Assembly: GCA_036675265.1 (NCBI GenBank)
Contig: JAKFFJ010000048.1
Span: 1-28,887, forward strand
Source: CAMPJU01 sp036675265
GTDB taxonomy: Bacteria > Pseudomonadota > Gammaproteobacteria > Xanthomonadales > Xanthomonadaceae
Direction: 5' to 3'
Length of the DNA stretch: 28,887 nt
Part shown: positions 22,880-28,887 of the stretch, piece after piece
Position numbering within the stretch: the first letter of the stretch is position 1
Layout of the letters: each line of letters begins with the position of its first letter
Made by a program: the position numbers and the translations under genes
Notes under the pieces: model-generated
What the model was told of the DNA's origin: nothing
What the model saw: the letters and a program-made list of their open reading frames with translations, nothing else
Database searches by the model: none

Positions 22880-23461
22880 TCACGCCGCCGTGCGGAGGGG
22901 CTGGGGGATCGCGGCGTGCGCGGCGGCGAGGGCGTTGGTGCGGTGCTCTGGTGAGAGGGCGACGCCCTCGGCGCGGACGAAGGTGATGTCGTCGATGCCC
23001 AGGAAGCCGAACACCTGGCGCAGGTACGCCTCCTGGAAGTCGGCCGGATGCCCGTCGCCGAGCGCGCTGCCGCGGCCGCTCGCCACCACGACCTGCTTGC
23101 CGCCGGCCAGCCCCTGCGGTCCGGATTCGGTGTAACGGAACGTCTTGCCCGCCACCGCGATCCGGTCGATCCAGGCCTTCAGCGTCGACGGGATGCCGAA
23201 GTTGTACATCGGCGCCCCGATGACCACGGTGTCGGCGGCCAGGAACTGGTCGAGCACGCGCGCGGCATCCGCCGCGGCAGCGGGGTCCGCCCCGGCCAGC
23301 ACGGGTCCGGTCAGGTGCGTCACGGGTTCCGCGTCCAGGTCGCGGTAGGCGACCTCGAGGGTGGGCAGGGTGGCCTGCCACCGGGCGACGACGGCGGCGG
23401 ACAGTTCGCGGGTCACGGAGCCGGCACCCAGGGCGCTGGCATCGAGGTGGAGGAGTTTCAT
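22880..23461 (-). CDS. azoR: FMN-dependent NADH:quinone oxidoreductase / azoreductase
   Basis: A flavodoxin-fold enzyme that reduces quinones (and azo compounds) by two-electron transfer, protecting against electrophilic quinone stress. Its 193 residues have the N-terminal FMN phosphate site MKLLHLDASALGAGSVTREL, GAPMYNFGIPSTLKAWIDR (82-100) and GKTFRYTESGPQGL, all typical of AzoR. It is divergent from a LysR-type regulator with 121 bases between starts, an arrangement that usually means direct regulation by that regulator. Confidence 0.93.
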   Translation of the reverse strand: MKLLHLDASALGAGSVTRELSAAVVARWQATLPTLEVAYRDLDAEPVTHLTGPVLAGADPAAAADAARVLDQFLAADTVVIGAPMYNFGIPSTLKAWIDRIAVAGKTFRYTESGPQGLAGGKQVVVASGRGSALGDGHPADFQEAYLRQVFGFLGIDDITFVRAEGVALSPEHRTNALAAAHAAIPQPLRTAA

Positions 23462-23550
23462 CGGGGGGTCCGGGTTGGCGGCATCGCCGCGTCGGGATCC
23501 ACCCTAGGTCGTTGCAGTGGCGAGATAAACATGATTTCATCCAACGCATC

Positions 23551-23566
23551 GTTCCGATGATGGAAC
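23551..23566. promoter_or_regulatory. Candidate LysR-type operator in the azoR-lysR intergenic region
   Basis: GTTCC-GATGAT-GGAAC is a 5-bp inverted repeat with a 6-base spacer. It contains the T-N11-A pattern (T23552 to A23564, T23553 to A23565) of LysR-family binding sites. It lies 16 bases before the lysR-type ATG. A second short palindrome, ATGATTTCAT, is at 23531-23540. Confidence 0.5.
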
Positions 23567-23582
23567 AGGCTGGCGACGGACG

Positions 23583-24563
23583 ATGCAGGACCTGAACGAC
23601 CTCTACTACTTCGCGATGGTGGTCGAGCACGGCGGTTTCGCCGCGGCCGAACGCGCGCTCGGCATCCCGAAGTCCCGGCTCAGCCGCCGCATCACCCAGC
23701 TGGAGGCCGACATGGGCGTGCGCCTGCTGCAGCGTTCCACGCGGCGCTTCGCGGTCACCGATGTCGGCACCAGCGTGTACCGCCACGCGCAGTCGATGCT
23801 CGAGGAGGCGCAGGCCGCGCAGGAAGTCGTGGAGCGCCTGAGCGCCGAGCCCCGGGGCGTCGTGCGCGTGAGCGTCCCCGTGTCGCTGGCGCAGCAGCAG
23901 GTGCCGGCCCTGCTGCCGGATTTCCTGGCCCTGCACCCGCAGGTACGCGTGCAGTTGCACGTCAGCAACCGGCGCGTCGACGTGATCAACGAGGGTTTCG
24001 ACGTCGCGATCCGCGTGCGCAACAAGCTCGACGACGACGGCAGCCTGGTGATGCGCAGCTTCGGCATGATCCAGGAGTTGCTGGTCGCCAGCCCGAAATA
24101 CCTGGACGGCATGGGGCGGCCCACCGACCCGTCGCAGCTCGGCGAGCACGTGACCATGACGATGGGCGAGGACGAGGCGCGCCAGCGCTGGGAACTGGAG
24201 GCCGAAGGGGGCGGGACGGTGCGCGTCGACCTCAAGCCGCGCGTGGCGGGCTTCGACTTCCCGATGCTCATGGCACTGGCGAAGCAGGGCGTGGGCATCA
24301 CCATGCTGCCCGAGTCGCTGTGCGCTGCGGCGGTGCGCGCCGGCGAGCTGGAAGTGGTGCTGCCGGCCTGGCGACTGCCGCAGGGCATCTGCCATGCCGT
24401 GTTCGCCTCGCGCCGCGGCATGCTGCCGGCGGTGCGCGTGTTCATCGACCACCTGGCCGAGCGGCTGCCGCCGTTGCTGGAGGCGTCTCGGCTGGACTGC
24501 GCGGGCTGTCCTCCCCGGCCCGGGATTGGCGTCAAGCAGGCAAGGTCCGACGTCAACCACTGA
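23583..24563 (+). CDS. LysR-family transcriptional regulator
   Basis: The 326 residues have an N-terminal winged helix-turn-helix (about 3-62: DLYYFAMVVEHGGFAAAERALGIPKSRLSRRITQLE), followed by the substrate-binding domain from about 90 (RGVVRVSVPVSLAQQQVPALLPDFL). It belongs to the DLNDLYYFAMVVEHGGF style of LysR proteins often paired with azoR, pirin or NQO-type genes. By its divergent position it probably controls the azoreductase gene in response to quinones or a related electrophile. The effector is not deducible. The C-terminus is rich in cysteine and arginine (DCAGCPP), which is somewhat unusual. YbjN follows after 13 bases. Confidence 0.92.
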   Translation: MQDLNDLYYFAMVVEHGGFAAAERALGIPKSRLSRRITQLEADMGVRLLQRSTRRFAVTDVGTSVYRHAQSMLEEAQAAQEVVERLSAEPRGVVRVSVPVSLAQQQVPALLPDFLALHPQVRVQLHVSNRRVDVINEGFDVAIRVRNKLDDDGSLVMRSFGMIQELLVASPKYLDGMGRPTDPSQLGEHVTMTMGEDEARQRWELEAEGGGTVRVDLKPRVAGFDFPMLMALAKQGVGITMLPESLCAAAVRAGELEVVLPAWRLPQGICHAVFASRRGMLPAVRVFIDHLAERLPPLLEASRLDCAGCPPRPGIGVKQARSDVNH

Positions 24564-24576
24564 GGGGGAGAACGCG

Positions 24577-25041
24577 ATGCAGAAATTCATGGGACTGGCC
24601 CTGGTCGCCGGCCTGCTGGCCACGCCGCTCGCGGGCGCGGCGACACGCGATGCGATCAGCCAGGAGGAAGTGGTCGGCATGCTCCGGGCCGTCGGCGCCA
24701 CCGACATCACCAAGTCGCGGGATTCCGCCGGCGACCCGCTCGTCATCGCCACGCTCGACATGACCCAGTTCCAGGTGCTGATGTACGGCTGCGACGACGA
24801 TGACCGCTGCACGTCCATCCAGTTCCGCAGCGGCTACGACGTCGACGACGGCATGTCGCTGGACGACGTGAACGCATGGAACATGGCGATGCGGTACGGC
24901 AAGGTCTGGCTCGACGACGAGTCCGACCCCTTCATCGAGCTCGACCTGAACCTGTCGGGCAGCAGCGACGCCCAGGTGGCGCACTACGCGCAGATGTGGG
25001 TCGCGATGCTCGTGGGCTTCGAGGAGTCGATCGAGTACTGA
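24577..25041 (+). CDS. Secreted YbjN domain-containing protein
   Basis: The 154-residue product has a Sec signal peptide (MQKFMGLALVAGLLATPLAG with cleavage near AGA-ATR). The mature part resembles the YbjN/type III chaperone-like fold: ISQEEVVGMLRAVGATDI, FQVLMYGCDDDDRCTSIQFRSGYD with two cysteines, MSLDDVNAWNMAMRYGKVWLDDESDPFIELDLNL. A GAGGGGGA ribosome binding site immediately follows the LysR stop, so the two genes are probably cotranscribed. A periplasmic role is inferred from the signal peptide. The function is unknown. Confidence 0.85.
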   Translation: MQKFMGLALVAGLLATPLAGAATRDAISQEEVVGMLRAVGATDITKSRDSAGDPLVIATLDMTQFQVLMYGCDDDDRCTSIQFRSGYDVDDGMSLDDVNAWNMAMRYGKVWLDDESDPFIELDLNLSGSSDAQVAHYAQMWVAMLVGFEESIEY

Positions 25042-25042
25042 G

Positions 25043-25132
25043 TGGCGGAGGGGGTGGGATTCGAACCCACGGTGGCATCGCTGCCACGCCGGTTTTCAAG
25101 ACCGGTGCCTTAAACCGCTCGGCCACCCCTCC
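25043..25132 (-). tRNA. tRNA-Ser(TGA)
   Basis: A 90-base type II tRNA with acceptor GGAGGGG paired to CCCCTCC, a long variable arm (GTGGCAGCGATGCCAC), T loop TTCGAAT and encoded CCA. The anticodon loop CTTGAAA gives TGA. It begins one base after the ybjN stop on the opposite strand. Confidence 0.97.
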
Positions 25133-25156
25133 GGTGCACGCCCGGGCTGCCCGCCG

Positions 25157-25162
25157 ATTGTA
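25157..25162 (-). promoter_or_regulatory. Candidate -10 element for tRNA-Ser
   Basis: On the minus strand TACAAT lies 24 bases before the tRNA 5' end, a reasonable distance with a short leader. The region 17 bases upstream (ATGCCT) is a poor -35, so confidence is moderate. Confidence 0.4.
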
Positions 25163-25233
25163 AGCGGCCCGGCCACGGCAGGCATGCGTGCGATGCGCGG
25201 CACCCGTGCGGCGTTCACCGATGGCGCGGGTTC

Positions 25234-25239
25234 TACGAT
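25234..25239 (+). promoter_or_regulatory. Candidate -10 element upstream of the response regulator
   Basis: TACGAT lies 6 bases before a TTG-ATG pair (25246-25251) that is in frame with the response regulator. Transcription from here would give a 66-base leader before the preferred ATG at 25312, or a leaderless extended form. Confidence 0.35.
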
Positions 25240-25311
25240 GCCGCCTTGATGGCGGGTCCGTGGCTGCCCGCGCGGTGCGGGCGGCACGGACATGACAGGG
25301 AGGTCACTCGA

Positions 25312-25959
25312 ATGGATATTCGCGTCTACATGGTCGACGACCATGCACTCGTGCGCGCGGGCATGCGCATGATCCTGGCCGGGCAGGCCGACATCGAGGT
25401 GGTGGGCGAAGCCGGCAGCGGCGAGGTCGCGTTGCCCGAGATCCGGCGGATCAAGCCGGACGTGGTGCTGTGCGACCTGCACCTGCCGGGCATCAGCGGG
25501 CTGGAGGTCACCGAACGCATCGTGCGCGGCGCGCATGGCATCCGCGTGGTGGTCGTGTCGGTGATGGAGGAGGGGCCGCTGCCGCGCAAGCTGCTCGAGG
25601 CCGGCGCCTCCGCGTACGTGGGCAAGGGCGGCGATGCCGCGGAACTGGTGCGCGCCGTCCGCGAGGCCGCGCGTGGGTCGCGCTACCTGGCCGGCGGGAT
25701 CGCACGCAGCCTGGCGCTGTCGGGCATCGCCGAAGGGGCATCGCCGTTCGACACGCTGTCGCCGCGCGAGCTGGAAGTCGCGCTGCTGCTCAACCAGGGC
25801 ATGCGCCAGGAGCAGATCGCCCGGCGGCTGTGCCTCAGTGCCAAGACCATCAACACGCACAAAACGCGGCTGTTCGACAAGCTGGCGATCCGCGACGGGA
25901 TCGCGCTCGCGCGGCTCGCCAGCCGCTACGGGCTGGTGGATCCGGCGAACGCCCTGTGA
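25312..25959 (+). CDS. NarL/GacA(UvrY)-type response regulator
   Basis: A two-component DNA-binding regulator. The receiver domain (1-120) has the acidic pair D9-D10, phospho-acceptor D55 (VVLCDLHLPG) and the conserved lysine in AYVGKGG. The LuxR-type helix-turn-helix (about 149-195) reads LSPRELEVALLLNQGMRQEQ then IARRLCLSAKTINTHKTRLF. Its 215 residues and sequence style are GacA/UvrY-like. The ATG at 25312 has AGGGAGG (25297-25303) at 8 bases and starts the receiver domain correctly. An in-frame TTG at 25246 would add 22 residues with no domain role. In E. coli uvrY is next to uvrC. Here uvrC is 14 kb away. No sensor kinase is nearby. Confidence 0.9.
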   Translation: MDIRVYMVDDHALVRAGMRMILAGQADIEVVGEAGSGEVALPEIRRIKPDVVLCDLHLPGISGLEVTERIVRGAHGIRVVVVSVMEEGPLPRKLLEAGASAYVGKGGDAAELVRAVREAARGSRYLAGGIARSLALSGIAEGASPFDTLSPRELEVALLLNQGMRQEQIARRLCLSAKTINTHKTRLFDKLAIRDGIALARLASRYGLVDPANAL

Positions 25960-25972
25960 TCCGGGCGGCCTG

Positions 25973-26014
25973 AAAAAAGCCGCGGCCCATGCGCATGGAC
26001 GCACGGGCCGCGGC
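25973..26014 (-). terminator. Intrinsic terminator of rne
   Basis: A 10-bp perfect stem, GCCGCGGCCC (25979-25988) with GGGCCGCGGC (26005-26014), and a 16-base loop. On the minus strand it is followed by six T residues (25978-25973). It lies 22 bases beyond the rne stop. On the plus strand there is no T-tract, so it terminates rne rather than the response regulator. Confidence 0.88.
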
Positions 26015-26036
26015 AGGGATTGCCTGGAGCGGGCGG

Positions 26037-28886
26037 TCAGCTGCCGTTGGCGGCGGCCTTGGGCGTGTCGTCTTCGGTGCCCGCTTCGGCCTCGTCGTCG
26101 ACCACATCACTGCCAGCCACCGCAGCGGCGGCCACGTCTGCAGGCGATGCCGGCGGCAACGCATCGAACAGCCCCGGGGTTGCCTGGGGTTCGATTGCGT
26201 CGCTGCCAGCGACAGGCGCGGCGTCGGGCTCGATGGCGGTTTCGGCCGATGGCACGCCCGCCTGTTCGATGTCGCCGACCGCTTCGCTGCCGCCGGCTCC
26301 GACGGCGGGCTCGACGGCCGGCGTTGCCGCCGGTTCGATGCCCGCCGCGCGCACGTCGGCGGCCGGTTCGATCACCGGTGCCTGCGTGTCCGCGCCTGTC
26401 CGCGCGCCGGCGTCGATCGTCGCCACGCCGGCGACGGCGGAGGCGGCCGCCTCGGCAGGCGTCGCCTGCGCGCCGTCGTCGAAATCGAACTCGGGCTGCG
26501 AGCGCTGCGGCGCGGCGAAGTCGTCGGCCGGGTCCTCGTTCGTACCGGTTTCCGCACCGGCGCTGTCGGCACCGTCCTGGCCCGGCGCGGCGTCGGCCCC
26601 ACGACGACGGCGACGACCGCCACGACGGCCCCGGCGGCGACGACCGCCCTCGGCACTTTCCTTGCCGGCATCCGTACCGTCGGCGGCCTCGCTCGTCCCT
26701 GCCTCGGACGGGCCGTGCACGTCGGTGTCCGGCGACTCGGCGGGCGTCGGCAGCGTCCGCCAGTCGCCCGTCGCTGCGGCGGAGGCCGCAGCCGCAGCCG
26801 CCGGGATCGCCGGCGCGTCGACGTTGGCCGTGGCCTGCTCGCCGGACTGCTTCAGCTGGTCATCGGCCGCCGGCGATGCATTGCGCTGGCCGCGGCCACG
26901 CTGGCCGCCTTCGCCGCGGGGCTGCCTCTGCTTCTGCTGCTTCTGTGGCTGGGCCTGCGCCTGCGGCTGCTTCTCCGCGACCTCGGCCTTTTCCGCCTTC
27001 TCGGGCCGGTCCTGCCGAGGTTTCTGGCGGCGCTGTTCGTCGCGACGTCCGTCGCGGCCCTGCCGTCCGCCGCGGTCCGAGCGTCCCTCGCCGCGCGACC
27101 CGCCGCGACCGTTGCGCTGGCGATCTCCGCGTTCGTCGCGCTCGCCGCGCTCGCCGCGTCCGTCACGCTGCCGGGGATCGCGTTCGCCGCGCGTCGTTTC
27201 CTGGCGCGACTCGCCACCGCCGAACAAGCCGCCGAACAGCCGGGCAAGCAGCCCGGGCTGGCGCGCCACTGGCGCGGCGACGGCGACCGGTGCCGGTGCG
27301 ATTTCCTGCTCCGGCTCGCGTGGTTCGCGCATCGGCGCGGGCTGCGCCGGCTGCACGTTGCGCACCGCCGGCAGCGCCGGGATGTTGAGGTGGGCCTTGG
27401 TCAACGAATGCGTCGCCAGCTTCCGCGGCGTGCCGCGCTGGTAGCTGGGACGCGCGGATTCCTCGCCCAGCTCGTTCTCGCGCAGCCGGGTGACCTCGTA
27501 ATGCGGCGTCTCGAGCTGGTCGTCGGCCACGATCACGATCGGCGCGTCGTGGCGCGCTTCGATCTCCTTCAGGGCGCCGCGCTTCTCGTTGAGCAGGAAA
27601 TTGGCGATCTCCACCGGGGCCTGCACGAGGACCTGGCCGGTGTTCTCCTTCATCGCGTGCTCCTCGGCCACGCGCAGGATCGACAGCGACAGCGACTCGA
27701 TCGAGCGCATCCGGCCGTGGCCCTCGCAACGCGGGCAGACCAGCTGGCTGGACTCGCCCAGGCTCGGGCGCAGCCGCTGGCGCGACATCTCCAGCAGGCC
27801 GAACCGCGAGATGCGGCCGATCTGCACGCGGGCGCGGTCGTGGCGCAGCGCGTTCTGCAGCTTGTTCTCGACGTCGCGCTGGTGCTTGTTGGACGACATG
27901 TCGATGAAGTCGATCACCACCAGGCCACCCAGGTCGCGCAGGCGCATCTGGCGCGCGACTTCCTCGGCCGCCTCCAGGTTGGTGTGGAACGCGGTCTCCT
28001 CGATGTCGCTGCCCTTGGTGGCGCGCGCGGAGTTGACGTCGATCGCGGTCAGCGCCTCGGTCTGGTCGATCACCAGCGCGCCGCCGGAGGGCAGGCGCAC
28101 GGTGCGCTCGTAGGCGTTCTCGATCTGCGACTCGATCTGGAAGCGGTTGAACAGCGGCGTGTCGTCGGTGTAGTGCTTGAGCTTGCGCAGGTTGTGCGGC
28201 ATCACCTGCTGCACGAACTCCTTCGCCTCCTCGTACATCTCCGGCGTGTCCACCAGGATCTCGCCGATGTCCGGGCGCATGTAGTCGCGCAGGGCGCGGA
28301 TGATCAGGCGCGACTCCTGGTAGATCAGGAACGGCGAGGGCTTGGACAGCGCGGCCTCGGCGACGGCCTTCCAGACCTGGAGCAGGTAGTCCAGGTCCCA
28401 CTGCAGTTCCTCGGCGTCGCGGCCGACGCCGGCGGTGCGGATGATCACGCCCATGTCGTCGGGGATCTGCAGCGCGTCGAGCGCCTTCTTCAGCTCGGCG
28501 CGGTCGTCGCCTTCGATGCGGCGGGACACGCCACCGGCTGTCGGCGAGTTCGGCATCAGCACCATGTAGCGGCCGGCGAGCGAGATGAACGTGGTCAGGG
28601 CGGCGCCCTTGTTGCCGCGCTCTTCCTTGTCGACCTGGACCACGACTTCCTGGCCTTCGCGCAGGAGTTCCTTCAGCCCGGCCTTGTTGGGGTCGACGCC
28701 CGCCTGGAAGTAGTCGCGGGAGATTTCCTTGAGCGGCAGGAAGCCGTGGCGCTCGCCGCCGTACTCGACGAAGGCCGCTTCCAGCGAGGGCTCGAGCCGG
28801 GTGATGCGGCCCTTGTAGATGTTGGACTTCTTCTGTTCCTTCGACGGCTGTTCGATGTCGATGTCGTACAGGGTCTGGCCGTCGAC
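26037..28886 (-). CDS. rne: Ribonuclease E (5' end outside window)
   Basis: The endoribonuclease scaffold of the RNA degradosome. At least 949 residues are in the window. About 19 N-terminal residues are missing, judged by E. coli alignment (the visible part begins VDGQTLYDIDIE). Visible features are the S1/5'-sensor region (NIYKGRITRLEPSLEAAFVE), the catalytic aspartates in ALTAIDVNSARA (about 28030-28050) and GGLVVIDFIDM, and the zinc-link CPRCEGHG (near 27730). Past the catalytic half there is an amphipathic membrane-targeting segment, GLLARLFGGLFGG (near 27220-27260). An Arg/Gly-rich RNA-binding stretch, a second basic block GGRRRRGRRGGRRRRRG and a very long Ala/Pro/Glu-rich tail follow. 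An in-frame methionine at 28643 is internal, not the start. A terminator follows the stop. Confidence 0.97.
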   Translation of the reverse strand, partial: VDGQTLYDIDIEQPSKEQKKSNIYKGRITRLEPSLEAAFVEYGGERHGFLPLKEISRDYFQAGVDPNKAGLKELLREGQEVVVQVDKEERGNKGAALTTFISLAGRYMVLMPNSPTAGGVSRRIEGDDRAELKKALDALQIPDDMGVIIRTAGVGRDAEELQWDLDYLLQVWKAVAEAALSKPSPFLIYQESRLIIRALRDYMRPDIGEILVDTPEMYEEAKEFVQQVMPHNLRKLKHYTDDTPLFNRFQIESQIENAYERTVRLPSGGALVIDQTEALTAIDVNSARATKGSDIEETAFHTNLEAAEEVARQMRLRDLGGLVVIDFIDMSSNKHQRDVENKLQNALRHDRARVQIGRISRFGLLEMSRQRLRPSLGESSQLVCPRCEGHGRMRSIESLSLSILRVAEEHAMKENTGQVLVQAPVEIANFLLNEKRGALKEIEARHDAPIVIVADDQLETPHYEVTRLRENELGEESARPSYQRGTPRKLATHSLTKAHLNIPALPAVRNVQPAQPAPMREPREPEQEIAPAPVAVAAPVARQPGLLARLFGGLFGGGESRQETTRGERDPRQRDGRGERGERDERGDRQRNGRGGSRGEGRSDRGGRQGRDGRRDEQRRQKPRQDRPEKAEKAEVAEKQPQAQAQPQKQQKQRQPRGEGGQRGRGQRNASPAADDQLKQSGEQATANVDAPAIPAAAAAASAAATGDWRTLPTPAESPDTDVHGPSEAGTSEAADGTDAGKESAEGGRRRRGRRGGRRRRRGADAAPGQDGADSAGAETGTNEDPADDFAAPQRSQPEFDFDDGAQATPAEAAASAVAGVATIDAGARTGADTQAPVIEPAADVRAAGIEPAATPAVEPAVGAGGSEAVGDIEQAGVPSAETAIEPDAAPVAGSDAIEPQATPGLFDALPPASPADVAAAAVAGSDVVDDEAEAGTEDDTPKAAANGS

Positions 28887-28887
28887 G

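Noticed and set aside
25246..25311. TTG/ATG start 22 codons before the response regulator receiver domain
   Set aside because: The extra residues have no domain role, and the AGGGAGG-led ATG at 25312 begins the receiver domain exactly where related proteins begin. The leaderless alternative is noted but not preferred.

Overview
The window is a high-GC gammaproteobacterial chromosome segment. It most resembles the Xanthomonadaceae/Lysobacteraceae (a Luteimonas-, Lysobacter- or Xanthomonas-like genome). The grounds are the order comEC-exbB-exbD-msbA-lpxK-kdsB, an AroA with the xanthomonad sequence style, the GC-saturated third codon positions, and several genes whose -10 hexamer lies about six bases from the start codon. 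Assignment below family level is not possible by reading alone.

Left edge (1-1292): the end of a chromosomal integron. An intact integron integrase (intI, plus strand) is preceded by an attI core site (GTTAGGT on the minus strand, 118-124). Beyond it is the beginning of a first gene cassette, read leftward out of the window, whose 26 visible codons look like the N-terminus of a MerC-type mercury transporter. The integrase ends one base before the comEC start codon, so an integron recombinase sits directly in front of the DNA-uptake channel gene.

1294-8847: envelope operon. ComEC is followed by ExbB/ExbD-type proton channel subunits, MsbA (lipid A flippase), LpxK (lipid A 4'-kinase), KdsB (CMP-Kdo synthetase) and a low-molecular-weight protein tyrosine phosphatase, all on the plus strand with overlaps or very short gaps. 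8895-11709: uvrC-pgsA, then tRNA-Gly(GCC), tRNA-Cys(GCA) and tRNA-Leu(TAA), the same order as E. coli uvrC-pgsA-glyW-cysT-leuZ.

11743-16612: a membrane-anchored glutamate-synthase-like FMN/Fe-S protein, an ArsC-family protein, tRNA-Val(CAC), a membrane-tethered Mrr-fold protein with an altered catalytic motif, a phasin, a small PHA-system protein, and a divergent FHA-domain protein. The last two share a 23-bp intergenic region with overlapping -10 elements. 16609-18212: MsrQ/MsrP, the periplasmic methionine sulfoxide repair system. 18268-22766: serC-aroA, a convergent TonB-type protein, and serS.

22767-28887: a large inverted-repeat element between convergent genes, a divergent azoreductase/LysR pair, a secreted YbjN protein, tRNA-Ser(TGA), a NarL/GacA-type response regulator, and most of rne (RNase E, start outside the window) with a clear intrinsic terminator. 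Most of the window is conserved core genome. The accessory and unusual signals are at the integron edge, in the Mrr-like protein, in the promoter architecture and in the inverted-repeat element.
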